NCBI RefSeq assembly: GCF_003732705.1
Contig: NZ_MOBR01000007.1
Coordinates: 207,797-271,796 of the forward strand
From: Pseudomonas frederiksbergensis
GTDB taxonomy: Bacteria; Pseudomonadota; Gammaproteobacteria; Pseudomonadales; Pseudomonadaceae
Reading direction: 5' to 3'
DNA: 64,000 nt
Shown: positions 50,885 through 60,658 of the stretch, one piece after another
Position numbering within the stretch: the stretch's first letter is position 1
How the letters are laid out: the number at the start of each line of letters is the position of its first letter
Notes under the pieces: model-generated
The model's database searches: none
Seen by the model: only the letters and a program-made list of their open reading frames with translations
What the model was told of the DNA's origin: nothing
Translations under genes and position numbers: made by a program

Positions 50885-51997
50885 ATGCAACGCATCGACC
50901 ACCCGCTGCCCTGGAGCCATTTGGGCACCGAACGCAGCCTCAGCGTGTTTCGTTTTGGCGCCGGCACCCGCAAGGTGTACATCCAGGCCAGCCTGCACGC
51001 TGACGAATTGCCGGGCATGCGCACGGCATGGGAGCTGAAGCAGCGCCTGACCGAACTCGAAGCCCAGGGTCAGTTGCAAGGCGTTATCGAGCTGGTGCCG
51101 GTGGCCAACCCGATCGGCCTCGACCAGCACCTGCAAGGCGCGCACATGGGGCGTTTCGAACTCGGCAGCGGCAAGAACTTCAACCGCGCGTTCGTCGAAC
51201 TGAGCGCGCCGGTGGCCGCGTTGATCGGTGCTCAATTGGGCGACGATGCCGAGGCCAATATCGCGCTGATTCGCCAAGCCATGGGGCAGGTATTCGAGGG
51301 TTTGCCGGCGCCCGCGTCGCAACTGGAAGCCATGCACCGCTTGCTGTTGCGCCATGCCTGCGATGCCGACATCACCCTGGATTTGCATTGCGATTTCGAC
51401 GCGGCGATTCACATTTACGCCTTGCCGCAACAGTGGCCGCAGTGGCAATCCCTGGCCGCGCGCTTGAGGGCGGGCGTGGGATTGTTGAGTGAAGATTCCG
51501 GCGGCAGTTCGTTCGACGAGTCCTGTTCGACGCCGTGGTTGCGCCTGGCGCAGGCCTTCCCTGAGGCGGCGATTCCGCTGGCGAACCTGGCAACGACCGT
51601 GGAGCTGGGCAGCATGGGCGACACCCGGGTCGATCAGGCCCAGGCCCATTGCGAGGCGATTCTGGGCTTTCTCGCCGAACAGGGTTTCATCAAAGGCACC
51701 TGGCCGGCGGCACCCAGCGAATGCTGCGAAGGCATGCCATTCGCGGGCACCGAATACCTGTTCGCCCCGCACCACGGCGTGGTCAGCTTCCTGCGCGAGG
51801 CGGGCGAGTGGGTGGAGCAGGGCGATGCACTGTTTGAAGTGGTCGATCCGTTGAGTGACCGAGTGACGACCGTGCGCGCCGGCACCAGCGGTGTGTTATT
51901 TGCGATTGATCGTGGGCGCTACACCCAGCCGGGGACTTGGCAGGCGAAAGTCGCGGGGCGCGAGCCATTTCGGGTTGGGAAGTTGACTAACGATTGA
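50885..51997 (+). CDS. Succinylglutamate desuccinylase/aspartoacylase-family (AstE-like) protein
   Basis: The 370-residue M14-type zinc hydrolase has zinc ligands in SLHADELPG (His, Glu), the substrate Arg/Asn region in GKNFNRAFVEL, and the third ligand in LDLHCD. The C-terminal 80 residues form a beta-barrel (TEYLFAPHHGVVSFLREAGE). It would cleave N-acyl amino acids. TGAAG/AGGAG-like site before ATG 50885. Its position next to an arginine-type binding protein hints at amino acid use. Confidence 0.83.
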   Translation: MQRIDHPLPWSHLGTERSLSVFRFGAGTRKVYIQASLHADELPGMRTAWELKQRLTELEAQGQLQGVIELVPVANPIGLDQHLQGAHMGRFELGSGKNFNRAFVELSAPVAALIGAQLGDDAEANIALIRQAMGQVFEGLPAPASQLEAMHRLLLRHACDADITLDLHCDFDAAIHIYALPQQWPQWQSLAARLRAGVGLLSEDSGGSSFDESCSTPWLRLAQAFPEAAIPLANLATTVELGSMGDTRVDQAQAHCEAILGFLAEQGFIKGTWPAAPSECCEGMPFAGTEYLFAPHHGVVSFLREAGEWVEQGDALFEVVDPLSDRVTTVRAGTSGVLFAIDRGRYTQPGTWQAKVAGREPFRVGKLTND

Positions 51998-52025
51998 TCC
52001 AGATTAATTCGTTGGCTGTGATGGC

Positions 52026-52091
52026 CTCTTCGCGGGCAAGCCTCGCTCCTACGGGGGATACATTGTAGGAGCGAGGCTTGCCCGCGAAGGC
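52026..52091. repeat. REP pair
   Basis: Arms ctcttcgcgggcaagcctcg and the inverse gcgaggcttgcccgcgaagg with a short spacer. Confidence 0.85.
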
Positions 52092-52164
52092 GGTATCAGC
52101 CACACCAAAAATCTCGGCAATGTTAGGGTAACCCCCGAATCCTGCCCCCTGTGAAGGAAGGTTT

Positions 52165-52881
52165 ATGCTGAAGTTTCTCGCTCTGTTCATGCTCCTGGCA
52201 TCCGCCACGGCCCACGCTCAAACCCCGCTGCACACCGATCTGCCGCTCAAATACCTGGAGCAAGCCAACCCTGATTCGTCCAACCAGCCTCTGGTGATTT
52301 TCCTCCACGGCTATGGCAGTAACGAGCGGGATCTGTTCGGGATCAAGGACGAATTGCCGGCGCAGTACAACTACCTGTCGGTGCAGGCGCCGGTGGCCCT
52401 GGATGCCGACAGTTACCAGTGGTTTCGCAAGAAAGGCGAAGGCGCCTACAACGGTGAGACCGATGACCTGAAGACCAGCGCCAAGGTGTTGCTGGATTTC
52501 ATCGCACAAGCGGCGAAGAAATATCACACCGACGCCAACAAGGTGTTCCTGGTGGGCTTCAGTCAGGGCGCGATCATGACCTACGAGGTGGCGTTGCGTC
52601 ATCCCGAAGCGGTGGGCGGGATTGCCGCGTTGAGCGGACGGATATTGCCTGTGCTCAAAGCCGAGCTGAAACCGGATGAAAAACGCCAGCCACTGGCGAT
52701 TTTCATCGGTCACGGCACCGAGGACAAACGCTTGCCGTTGGTCGACGGCACGGCGGCCAACAGCCTGTTGCAGAAGCTGTCACTCAAGCCTGAGTTTCAT
52801 TCCTACGAAGGCCTGGGCCACAGCATCAGCGCCGCCGAAATCCAGGATTTGAACGCCTGGTTACAACGGCTCAATCCCTGA
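52165..52881 (+). CDS. Exported carboxylesterase/phospholipase-type alpha/beta hydrolase
   Basis: The 238-residue protein has a Sec signal (LKFLALFMLLASATAHA), the oxyanion loop VIFLHGYGSNERDL, nucleophile elbow GFSQG, an Asp in GHGTEDKRLP and the catalytic His in GLGHSIS. This matches the YpfH/acyl-protein-thioesterase group, here probably periplasmic. AAGGAAG ribosome site before ATG 52165. Confidence 0.87.
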   Translation: MLKFLALFMLLASATAHAQTPLHTDLPLKYLEQANPDSSNQPLVIFLHGYGSNERDLFGIKDELPAQYNYLSVQAPVALDADSYQWFRKKGEGAYNGETDDLKTSAKVLLDFIAQAAKKYHTDANKVFLVGFSQGAIMTYEVALRHPEAVGGIAALSGRILPVLKAELKPDEKRQPLAIFIGHGTEDKRLPLVDGTAANSLLQKLSLKPEFHSYEGLGHSISAAEIQDLNAWLQRLNP

Positions 52882-52885
52882 GTTT

Positions 52886-53452
52886 TTACTTGCCGGTGAT
52901 CTGTTTGACCAGCGTGTCATGGCCATCCTTGTCGCTTGGGCGCGAGATGATCTGAATCACCGCCATCCGGTTGCCGGAACCGGCCATCAGCGTGGTGTTG
53001 AGGGTCTTGCCGCCGCCTTGGGTGGCGGTGCTGTCCACTTGGCGCAGGCCCAGGCCGGTGCCTTTCATGGTCAGGCTTTTTTCGCTGAGCTTGGTGAAAT
53101 CCGGCAGGTTCTTGTGTTCGGCCACATCGAAGTCGGCGGCGGTGCTGTCGAGGAACTCGCCGTCGTTGTCTTTGACGGTGACGCCCGGCGCCAGGTTGTT
53201 TTCAGCGGCGATCACCACGGTCTTGGTGGTTTCGTTGGCGTACATGGTGCCCGTCGCCCCGGTTGCGCCTGGCGGCAGCGGATTGGCGACGAAGCCTTTG
53301 GGCAGAGTGAAGGTGAACTTGCCGCTGAGCATCGAAACTTTGATCGGCGCGGCGTCGCCGGGCTTGGCTTTGGCGGCATAAGCATCCAACGCCCCCAGGC
53401 TGGCAACCGCCATCAGCAACAGGACAACGGCTTTTTTACTAAACAATGACAT
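52886..53452 (-). CDS. DcrB-like exported hypothetical protein
   Basis: The 188-residue protein has a Sec signal (residues 7-27, AVVLLLMAVASLGALDAYA) and a DcrB/PsbP-like beta-rich body (GKFTFTLPKGFVANPLPPG at the start of the mature part). It converges on the esterase gene with a four-base gap. The molecular role is unknown. Confidence 0.7.
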   Translation of the reverse strand: MSLFSKKAVVLLLMAVASLGALDAYAAKAKPGDAAPIKVSMLSGKFTFTLPKGFVANPLPPGATGATGTMYANETTKTVVIAAENNLAPGVTVKDNDGEFLDSTAADFDVAEHKNLPDFTKLSEKSLTMKGTGLGLRQVDSTATQGGGKTLNTTLMAGSGNRMAVIQIISRPSDKDGHDTLVKQITGK

Positions 53453-53551
53453 TGAAACTCTCCGGGGATGGTCGCGCTAGGGGGCGATCATCCCATGGAG
53501 GTTGAATGGCATCCAGCCCGGTTTCGACGACCAACCTGCAGAAATACAAAA

Positions 53552-53645
53552 CCTGTGGGAGCGGGCTTGCTCGCGAAGGGGCCGTGTCAGTCGACATCAT
53601 CGTTGACTGATACACCGCTTTCGCGAGCAAGCTCGCTCCCACAGA
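53552..53645. repeat. REP pair (REPIN), GTGGGAGCGGGC family
   Basis: Arms cctgtgggagcgggcttgct and gagcaagctcgctcccacag. Confidence 0.88.
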
Positions 53646-53669
53646 GGATGCGGGCATCTGTTGAATCTA

Positions 53670-53828
53670 TTACTGCACCTGATTCTGCGGAAACAGATTA
53701 CGCCGGGTTTCTTCGTCGAATTCAGCCTTGAGCACCCGTTTCTCTTTCAGGCCATGGGCGGGCCGGGTCGCCGGGCGGGCGCTGATTTCGTTGAACAGGC
53801 GCGCAACTTGTTCGATTGACGTGCAAGT
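53670..53828 (-). pseudogene. Possible coding fragment without visible start
   Basis: Minus-strand frame ending in TAA-TAG encodes protein-like sequence (SIEQVARLFNEISARPATRP then KEKRVLKAEFDEETRRNLFP). I find no ATG, GTG or TTG in frame downstream of the membrane-protein stop at 53837. It may be a broken small gene or use an unusual start within the preceding gene. Confidence 0.35.
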
Positions 53829-53836
53829 TAGTTGGT

Positions 53837-54622
53837 CTACTCGTTCGATGTAATCGAACGATTTGTCGGTGCCGGTTTCGCCAGCAAGCGCCGGGTCACC
53901 CCGAGCATGCCCACGGACACTGCAATGCCGAGGGCGAACGCGGTCATGCCGAGGCTGGGCAAGGTCAGCGCCAGCACCAGGCAGAACGCCGCGAACGAAT
54001 ACATGCCGGTGGCGGTGGCGCGCAACAGCGCTGCGGTGAACGCCGGGCCACGGGTTTGCTGGGAGAACACCGCCATCACGCTACCCAATACCGGAAATAC
54101 CGCCAGCAAACCACTCCAGCGTTCGCCCACGGTGCTGGCCAGCAGTGTGACGGCCAACGTCAGCAGCGCGCCGGCCACCATGCGCAGCAGCAGTTTGTCG
54201 GACTTGGGTTTGGGACCTGAAACAATCGGCTGTACCTGGGGGAACAGGTAAGGCGCGGCAAGCAGAGCGGTCGCAGCGGCGATCACCGAGAACGTCAGGG
54301 ACGGCGGGATCAGCGAGAGCGCGACGGCTACCGTGGCCCACACCAGCATGGACACCGCCAGCGCCCAAGGCCAACCGGCCCGTTGCGCCACTTGGGCGTA
54401 GGTCACGCAGAAGGCAATCATCGCGAACATCGCGGATAAGGCCGCCGTTGCAGCCTGGGCGGCGAACACCAGACCCTGCTCGATGGCGAGGAAAAACAGA
54501 ATCGGCCCGACCACCACCGGCAACCCCGACAACCACCCGGCCACGCTAGGCCCCCAACGTTTACCCGCCAGGGAAATGAGCAGCAGAAATCCCGGAATCA
54601 CCAGCAACTTGAGCAGCAGCAC
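53837..54622 (-). CDS. Integral membrane protein, about eight helices
   Basis: A 261-residue very hydrophobic protein (LLVIPGFLLLISLAGKRWGP, VVGPILFFLAIEQGLVFA) with roughly eight predicted membrane segments. A conserved GPSVAGWLSGLP near residue 24 suggests a transporter-like family, but I cannot name it. A possible short gene follows on the same strand. Confidence 0.7.
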   Translation of the reverse strand: MLLLKLLVIPGFLLLISLAGKRWGPSVAGWLSGLPVVVGPILFFLAIEQGLVFAAQAATAALSAMFAMIAFCVTYAQVAQRAGWPWALAVSMLVWATVAVALSLIPPSLTFSVIAAATALLAAPYLFPQVQPIVSGPKPKSDKLLLRMVAGALLTLAVTLLASTVGERWSGLLAVFPVLGSVMAVFSQQTRGPAFTAALLRATATGMYSFAAFCLVLALTLPSLGMTAFALGIAVSVGMLGVTRRLLAKPAPTNRSITSNE

Positions 54623-54788
54623 GCACGCACCTCCGACCTGTGTGAGGCGGCCACGTTAGCATTGCGCGCGGTGGATTGCTCTAGGGATGGACAGGTTTTG
54701 TATACAAAAAACCTCGCTTTTGAAAATTGTACAGAACTTGATTTTGCGTATAGGTTTTAAAGAGGTATTGAGCGTCAATCGAGTCGCC

Positions 54789-55322
54789 ATGAACAGATCA
54801 GGATCGCGTTTTCGTCGCAGCCTCTGGTTACTCGCGTTGATCGGCACTCACGCGCTGGCCAATTGGCAAGATGCGCTGCCCGGTGCGCATATCGTGGGTG
54901 CCGGCGAGTTTCGGGTATTCGGCTTCGATGTCTACAACGCCCGGCTCTGGAGTGTGGCGCGGCCGCTGGCGCCGGACCAGCCGTTTGCCCTGGAGCTGAT
55001 CTACCAGCGCAGCATTTCCCGAGACGATCTGGTGAAGGCCAGCGTCGATGAAATCAAGCGATTGTCCGGCACCTCGGTCAGTGCCGAGCAACTGGCCGGC
55101 TGGCAGACGCAGATGCAGCAGTCGTTCGTCGATGTCCAGGCCGGCACCCGTATCACTGGGGTTTATTTGCCGGGGCAGGGCGCGCGATTCTTTGTCGGTC
55201 AACAACTGCAACACGAAGTGAAAGACCCGCAATTCGCCCGCGCTTTCTTCGACATCTGGCTCGACCCGCGCACCCGTAATCCCGAGTTGCGCCAGCAGTT
55301 GCTGGGTACTACGAAGCCTTGA
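54789..55322 (+). CDS. Chalcone-isomerase-like domain protein
   Basis: The 177-residue protein has an N-terminal hydrophobic signal (SLWLLALIGTHALA) and the bacterial chalcone-isomerase-like fold: GAGEFRVFGFDVYNARLW, LIYQRSISRDDLVKAS and FFDIWLDPRTRNPELRQQLL at the end. Bacterial members are periplasmic and mostly of unknown role. ATG 54789 chosen; a TTG with a better AAAGAGG site lies about 21 bases upstream and would add seven residues. Confidence 0.78.
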   Translation: MNRSGSRFRRSLWLLALIGTHALANWQDALPGAHIVGAGEFRVFGFDVYNARLWSVARPLAPDQPFALELIYQRSISRDDLVKASVDEIKRLSGTSVSAEQLAGWQTQMQQSFVDVQAGTRITGVYLPGQGARFFVGQQLQHEVKDPQFARAFFDIWLDPRTRNPELRQQLLGTTKP

Positions 55323-55337
55323 GGACATCGTAATCCT

Positions 55338-55422
55338 CGTAGGAGCTGCCGAAGGCTGCGATCTTTTGATCTTGATCTTAAAAAGCAAAATCAAAAGATC
55401 GCAGCCTTCGGCAGCTCCTACG
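55338..55422. repeat. Long perfect inverted repeat (Pseudomonas GTAGGAGCTGCCGAAGGCTG family)
   Basis: Arms cgtaggagctgccgaaggct through gcgatcttttgat and its perfect inverse, about 33 bases each, with a short AT-rich centre. Confidence 0.9.
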
Positions 55423-55495
55423 CAGGTTATGCGTATGGCCGGGGGGTGGTCGAAACGTCTAAGCTGCGCCTTTCCAATTGTTTCTGGATGTTTGA

Positions 55496-56818
55496 GTGAA
55501 TTTCAGGTTTTTGCCCAAAATCGCCACGGCGCCGTTTTGCCCGCCGGAAGTGGCCGGCAGTGTTGCGGTTGATCCGGGCGCGTCGTTTTTCAAGCGCCTG
55601 CTGCGTTTTGCCGGCCCCGGTTTGCTGGTGTCGATCGGCTACATGGACCCCGGCAACTGGGCCACCGCCATCGAGGCCGGTTCGCGGTTTGGCTACAGCT
55701 TGCTGTTTGTCGTGTTGCTGGCGAGCCTGGCCGGGATGGTGGTGCAGTGCCTGTGTTCGCGCCTGGGTATCGCCACCGGGCGTGATCTGGCGCAATTGTC
55801 CCGGGAGCGCTACAGCACCCGCACTGCACGGACCCAATGGGTGCTGGCGGAAATCTCGATCATCGCCACCGATCTGGCCGAAGTGCTCGGCTGCGCCCTG
55901 GCGTTCCATTTGCTGCTGGGTTGCTCGCTGACCTTCGGCATTGCGCTGACCGCGTTCGACACGTTGCTGGTGCTGGCCTTGCAAAACCGGGGCTTCCGTC
56001 GTCTTGAGGCGATCATGCTGGTGCTGGTCGGCACCATCGGCGCGTGTTTCTTCGTCGAATTGCTGCTGATCAAACCCTACTGGCCGGACGTTGCCCGTGG
56101 CTTTACCCCGTCACTGTCGGCCATTGGCGATGCCGCGCCGCTGTACATTGCCATCGGCATTCTCGGGGCCACGGTGATGCCGCATAACTTGTACTTGCAC
56201 ACCTCGATCGTGCAAACCCGGATGATTGGCAAGGACCTGGCGAGCAAGCAGGATGCGGTGAAACTGGCGCGCATCGACACCATTGGCTCCCTGGCCCTGG
56301 CGTTGCTGGTCAATGCGGCGATCCTGATTCTGGCAGCCGCTGCGTTTCACAGTACCGGGCACAGCGACGTGGTGGACATCCAGGACGCCTATCACCTGCT
56401 CGATCCGCTGGTGGGCGGGGCCTTGGCCAGCGTGCTGTTTGGTGTGGCGCTGCTGGCTTCGGGACAGAGCTCGACCTTTACCGGGACCATCGCCGGTCAG
56501 GTGATCATGGAGGGTTACCTGAACCTGCGGATTCCTTGCTATCAACGGCGTTTGATCACCCGTGGACTGGCGTTGATCCCGGCGTTCATCGGCGTGTGGC
56601 TGATGGGCGACAACGCGATTGGCAAGTTGTTGGTGCTGAGTCAGGTGGTGCTGAGCCTGCAACTGCCGTTTGCGTTGTACCCGTTGATCAGCATGACCAA
56701 CGACCAGAAGCTGATGGGGCCGTTTGTGAATCGGCTGCCGACGCGGGTGCTGGCGTGGGGATTGTTTACGGTGATCAGCGCGGCGAATGCGTGGTTGATT
56801 TTGCAGTTGGTGGTCTGA
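55496..56818 (+). CDS. mntH: Manganese/divalent cation transporter MntH (Nramp)
   Basis: Proton-coupled Mn2+/Fe2+ importer of the inner membrane. The 440-residue protein has 11 or so helices, the helix 1 metal motif MDPGNWAT and the helix 6 motif GATVMPHNLYLHTS, both intact. It starts at GTG 55496. It is a single gene with a REP on each side; no MntR box was recognised. Confidence 0.93.
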   Translation: MNFRFLPKIATAPFCPPEVAGSVAVDPGASFFKRLLRFAGPGLLVSIGYMDPGNWATAIEAGSRFGYSLLFVVLLASLAGMVVQCLCSRLGIATGRDLAQLSRERYSTRTARTQWVLAEISIIATDLAEVLGCALAFHLLLGCSLTFGIALTAFDTLLVLALQNRGFRRLEAIMLVLVGTIGACFFVELLLIKPYWPDVARGFTPSLSAIGDAAPLYIAIGILGATVMPHNLYLHTSIVQTRMIGKDLASKQDAVKLARIDTIGSLALALLVNAAILILAAAAFHSTGHSDVVDIQDAYHLLDPLVGGALASVLFGVALLASGQSSTFTGTIAGQVIMEGYLNLRIPCYQRRLITRGLALIPAFIGVWLMGDNAIGKLLVLSQVVLSLQLPFALYPLISMTNDQKLMGPFVNRLPTRVLAWGLFTVISAANAWLILQLVV

Positions 56819-56824
56819 CGCCGA

Positions 56825-56925
56825 TCGTTCCCACGCTCTGCGTGGGAATGCCTCAAGGGACGCTCCGCGTTCCAGTGGGACGCAGAGCGTCCCGGGCTGC
56901 ATTCCCACGCGGAGCGTGGGAACGA
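56825..56925. repeat. REP pair, GTTCCCACGCTCTGCGTGGGAA family
   Basis: Outer arms tcgttcccacgctctgcgtg and the inverse, inner arms cgctccgcgtt / acgcagagcg. It lies between mntH and the converging LysR gene. Confidence 0.88.
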
Positions 56926-56930
56926 GCGCG

Positions 56931-57824
56931 TCATCCGCCAAACGCCGCCATCACAAAATCGATAAACACCCGGGTTTTGGCCGGCATCAAGGTGCGGCTT
57001 GGGTAGTACAGCGAGATTGGCCCTGCATCGGCGTGCCAGTCGGGTAACAGGCGCACCAATTCACCGCGCTGGATCTGCGTGACCACATCGGGCAGCACCA
57101 GCAGCGTCACGCCCAGCCCCAACAAGGCAGCCTCGCGCATGGCCGCCGGGTCATTGAGGATGATGTTTTCATTCAGGACGGCGTTCGCTTCCTGGCCCGC
57201 CTCATCGCGCATCACCCACTGACGAATCCGCCCGGTACGAATGCCGCGCATCACGATACCGGTGTGTCCGAGCAAGTCCGCCGGGGTGGCGGGCAGGGCG
57301 CGTCCGGCCAGGTAGGCCGGTGAGGCAACGGTGACGATATCCGCCGCCGCCAACCTGCGCGAGATAACCCCAGGCGTCAGTTCAAAGCCGCCGCCAATGG
57401 CCGCGTCATAACCTTCGGCAATCAGGTCCACCTGACGATTTTCGAAATGCCACTCCGGCCGAATCAACGGATAACGTGCCAGAAACGCTGGCAGCAGCGG
57501 CAACACATGCCCGATGCCAAACGTCGGCGCCAGGCTGACCTTGAGCAGCCCCGCCGGCTCGCCGCGATCACTGCTCACGGCACTGATCGCTGCCTGCAAC
57601 GCCTCCAGATTGCCGCCGATACTCGCCAGAAAACCTTCCCCGGCTTCGGTCAGGGACAGCTTGCGGGTCGAGCGCTGGAACAGCCGCACACCCATGTTGC
57701 GCTCCAGCATCGCCACGTTGCGGCTGACGGCGGCGGGTGTCAGCGCCAGCAATCTTGCCGCGGCGGAAAAGCTGCCGGTTTCGGCGCTGCGCACAAAGGA
57801 TTCGAGATTGGCGAGGGTTTCCAT
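56931..57824 (-). CDS. LysR-family transcriptional regulator
   Basis: The 297-residue protein has an N-terminal winged HTH (METLANLESFVRSAETGSFS, AARLLALTPAAVSRNVAMLE) and a substrate-binding domain. ATG 57822-57824 chosen; a GTG at 57833 is possible. It diverges from the NADP-binding oxidoreductase gene at 57938, the classic LysR arrangement, so it likely controls it. Confidence 0.9.
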   Translation of the reverse strand: METLANLESFVRSAETGSFSAAARLLALTPAAVSRNVAMLERNMGVRLFQRSTRKLSLTEAGEGFLASIGGNLEALQAAISAVSSDRGEPAGLLKVSLAPTFGIGHVLPLLPAFLARYPLIRPEWHFENRQVDLIAEGYDAAIGGGFELTPGVISRRLAAADIVTVASPAYLAGRALPATPADLLGHTGIVMRGIRTGRIRQWVMRDEAGQEANAVLNENIILNDPAAMREAALLGLGVTLLVLPDVVTQIQRGELVRLLPDWHADAGPISLYYPSRTLMPAKTRVFIDFVMAAFGG

Positions 57825-57937
57825 GGCAGGCACCTGCTAGTAATGCTTGAAGATCATTCAAATCATTACCGGCTAATCAAGCGCTAATGGCAAGTGCAGT
57901 ATTCACTCCAACGACAACCCACTTGGAGTGAACATCC

Positions 57938-58540
57938 ATGAGCACTATCGGAATCATCGGCGCTGGCGCCATCGGCTCAGCCTTCGCCCGGGCCCTGTCC
58001 CGTCAGGGAATTAAATTGGTCATCGCCAACAGTCGCGGGCCGCAAACCCTGGCGGCGCTGGTGCAGGAACTCGGGCCAACCGCCCGTGCCGGCACCCGCG
58101 AAGAAGCGGCGGCGCAGGACATTGTGCTGGTCGCGGTCAACTGGTCGAAATTGCCGACGGCGTTGGCGGATCTGCCGGACTTTGGCGGGCGGATCGTTAT
58201 CGATGCCAACAACTCGATTGAAGCGCCAGCGTTCAAGGCTGTGGATTTGCAGGGTCGTACCTCCAGCGAAGTTTTCGCTGAGTGGGTGCCAGGGGCGCGG
58301 GTGGTGAAGGCGTTCAATCATCTGGCGGCGCGGTTGCTGGAGAGCGATCCGGCGGCAGAGGGGGGCAAGCGGGTGTTGTTTTTGTCGGGGGATGATGCTG
58401 AGGCGAAAGCTCAAGTGGCTGAGTTGATCGAGCGCTTGGGGTTCTTCGGGATTGATCTTGGGGCGCTGAGCGTTGGCGCACGGCTGGCACAGTTCCCGGG
58501 TGGGCCGCTGCCGGTTTTGAATCTGGTGAAGTTTGGCTAA
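57938..58540 (+). CDS. NADP-binding oxidoreductase (F420-dependent NADP reductase-like)
   Basis: The 200-residue Rossmann protein has GIIGAGAIGSAFARALSRQG at residues 5-24, the NADP-selecting NSRG segment, and AVNWSKLPTALADLP. It belongs to the Npd/COG2085 group, whose members in pseudomonads probably use NADPH on an unknown acceptor. It has a GGAGTG ribosome site. Confidence 0.83.
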   Translation: MSTIGIIGAGAIGSAFARALSRQGIKLVIANSRGPQTLAALVQELGPTARAGTREEAAAQDIVLVAVNWSKLPTALADLPDFGGRIVIDANNSIEAPAFKAVDLQGRTSSEVFAEWVPGARVVKAFNHLAARLLESDPAAEGGKRVLFLSGDDAEAKAQVAELIERLGFFGIDLGALSVGARLAQFPGGPLPVLNLVKFG

Positions 58541-58557
58541 CGGGCCACGCAAAAAGA

Positions 58558-58585
58558 ACCCGGTGCGATGTGAATCGCACCGGGT
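58558..58585 (-). terminator. Terminator of the atoB operon
   Basis: Twelve-base stem acccggtgcgat / atcgcaccgggt with a four-base loop; on the minus strand it is followed by TTCTTTTT. It lies 179 bases after the thiolase stop and also just after the plus-strand oxidoreductase gene. Confidence 0.75.
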
Positions 58586-58650
58586 GTTGTGCCAGACAGC
58601 GAACGGATATTCGTGGGTCCCCGCGCTATCTGTTGAACGCTTGATCGTTG

Positions 58651-58754
58651 ATCGTTCCCACGCTCTGCGTGGGAATGCCTCACCGGACGCGCTGCGTCCG
58701 CTTTGGGACGCGGAGCGTCCCGGGCTGCATTCCCACGCAGAGCGTGGGAACGAT
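58651..58754. repeat. REP pair, GTTCCCACGCTCTGCGTGGGAA family
   Basis: Outer arms atcgttcccacgctctgcgt and its inverse, inner arms around cgctgcgtccg / cgcggagcgt. Confidence 0.88.
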
Positions 58755-58763
58755 CGTGTGGGG

Positions 58764-59945
58764 TTAAGCCCGTTCGATCGCCAGTGCCACGCCTTGACCA
58801 CCACCGATGCACAGGGTGGCGAGGCCTTTTTTGGCGTCGCGCTTGATCATTTCGTGCAGCAGGGTCACCAGCACTCGGCAGCCCGAAGCACCGATCGGGT
58901 GGCCGAGGGCGATGGCGCCGCCGTTGACGTTGACCTTGTCCAGGTCCCATTCCAGGTCCTTGGCCACTGCCAGCGATTGCGCGGCGAAGGCTTCGTTGGC
59001 TTCGATCAGGTCCAGTTGGTCGATGGACCAGCCAGCCTTGGACAGGCAGCGGCGAGTGGCGGATACCGGGCCGATGCCCATGATCGCCGGATCAACGCCT
59101 GCGTTGGCATAAGCAGCGATTGTTGCCAAAACCGTCAGGCCCAGGGCCTTGGCTTTGTCGGCGCTCATCAGGATCACCGCAGCCGCGCCGTCGTTCAGCG
59201 AAGATGCGTTGCCGGCCGTCACCGAACCGTCCTTTTTGAAGGCCGGTTTCAGTTTGCCCAGGGACTCAGCGGTGGTGCCGGCCCGTGGCTGTTCGTCGGT
59301 GGCGAAGGACAGTGGATCGCCCTTGCGCTGGGGGATCAGGATCGGCGTGATTTCATCGACAAAACGCCCGGCTTCGATGGCGGCCGTGGCTTTCTGCTGG
59401 GAGGCGGCGGCAAAGGCATCCTGTTGTTCGCGAGTCAGGCTGTACTTCTCAGCCAGGTTCTCGGCGGTGATGCCCATGTGGTAATCGTTGAACGCATCCC
59501 ACAGGCCGTCGCTGATCATGGTGTCGACGATTTGCGCGTGACCCATGCGCAGACCGGTGCGCGCGCCCGGCATCACGTAGTTGGACAGGCTCATGTTTTC
59601 CTGGCCACCGGCAATAATCACCTCGGCATCGCCGCAGCGAATCGCCTGGGTCGCCAGGTGCAGGGCTTTCAAGCCCGAACCGCAGACCTTGTTCAACGTC
59701 ATGGCCGGCACGCTGAACGGCAGCCCAGCCTTGATCGCCGACTGGCGTGCAGGGTTCTGCCCGGCACCAGCGGTCAGCACTTGGCCCATGATCACTTCAT
59801 CGACTTGCGCCGGGTCGAGCCCGGTTTGCGCCAGCAACTGACGGATCACCGCAGCGCCCAGGTCAACGGCGGACACACCGGCCAATGCACCCTGGAAACT
59901 GCCAATCGCGGTACGGGTGGCGGCAACAATAACGACGTCTTGCAT
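58764..59945 (-). CDS. atoB: Acetyl-CoA C-acetyltransferase (thiolase)
   Basis: Condenses or cleaves acetoacetyl-CoA. The 393-residue thiolase has the acyl-Cys in [11 protein letters not shown] (Cys about 88), the NEAFAAQ motif, [14 protein letters not shown] and the second Cys in [11 protein letters not shown]. It is last in the three-gene operon after the CoA-transferase subunits, so acetoacetate is activated and then cleaved to two acetyl-CoA. Confidence 0.92.
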   Translation of the reverse strand: MQDVVIVAATRTAIGSFQGALAGVSAVDLGAAVIRQLLAQTGLDPAQVDEVIMGQVLTAGAGQNPARQSAIKAGLPFSVPAMTLNKVCGSGLKALHLATQAIRCGDAEVIIAGGQENMSLSNYVMPGARTGLRMGHAQIVDTMISDGLWDAFNDYHMGITAENLAEKYSLTREQQDAFAAASQQKATAAIEAGRFVDEITPILIPQRKGDPLSFATDEQPRAGTTAESLGKLKPAFKKDGSVTAGNASSLNDGAAAVILMSADKAKALGLTVLATIAAYANAGVDPAIMGIGPVSATRRCLSKAGWSIDQLDLIEANEAFAAQSLAVAKDLEWDLDKVNVNGGAIALGHPIGASGCRVLVTLLHEMIKRDAKKGLATLCIGGGQGVALAIERA

Positions 59946-59956
59946 GGAATGATTCC

Positions 59957-60622
59957 TCACTGGGCAGCGAACTGCATTTCCGGAACGTGATCCGGCACGA
60001 TCAGTTTACCGGCGGTCTTGGCGACAATTTCTTCGACGCTCACGCCAGGCGCACGTTCTTTGAGAATGAACGCGCCGTCCTTGATTTCCAGATAGGCGAG
60101 GTCGGTCAGTACACGCTTGATGCACCCGGCGCCGGTCAGCGGCAGGCTGCATTTGGCCAATAGCTTGGACTCACCGTCCTTGGACGCGTGGGTCATGATC
60201 ACGATGATGTTGTCTGCGCCGGCCACCAGGTCCATGGCGCCGCCCATGCCCTTGACCAGTTTGCCGGGGATCATCCACGAGGCGATGTTGCCTTCGACGT
60301 CCACTTCAAACGCGCCGAGCACCGTCAGGTCGACATGGCCACCGCGAATCATCGCGAAGGACTCGGCCGAGGAAAAGATCGAAGCGCCGATCCGTGCGGT
60401 CACGGTTTGTTTGCCGGCGTTGATCATGTCGGCATCGATGGTTTCTTCCGTAGGAAAAGGACCCATGCCGAGCAGGCCGTTTTCCGACTGCAGCATGACT
60501 TCCATGCCTTCAGGGATGTAATTGGCGACCAGGGTCGGAATGCCGATGCCCAGGTTCACGTAGTAGCCGTCCTGCATTTCGCGGGCGACGCGTTGAGCCA
60601 TTTGTTCGCGGGAAAGTGCCAT
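59957..60622 (-). CDS. atoA: 3-oxoacid CoA-transferase subunit B
   Basis: The 221-residue beta subunit has [20 protein letters not shown], the catalytic Glu in [15 protein letters not shown] and [15 protein letters not shown]. It moves CoA from succinyl-CoA or acyl-CoA to a 3-oxoacid, with the upstream subunit A. It lies 11 bases before the thiolase start and 36 bases after subunit A. Confidence 0.9.
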   Translation of the reverse strand: MALSREQMAQRVAREMQDGYYVNLGIGIPTLVANYIPEGMEVMLQSENGLLGMGPFPTEETIDADMINAGKQTVTARIGASIFSSAESFAMIRGGHVDLTVLGAFEVDVEGNIASWMIPGKLVKGMGGAMDLVAGADNIIVIMTHASKDGESKLLAKCSLPLTGAGCIKRVLTDLAYLEIKDGAFILKERAPGVSVEEIVAKTAGKLIVPDHVPEMQFAAQ

Positions 60623-60658
60623 TGTTGTTATTCCTTCATTCGGTCCGGGGGCAGGGGA

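Noticed and set aside
58533..59990. 485-codon plus-strand frame
   Set aside because: Shadow of the thiolase plus REP sequence.
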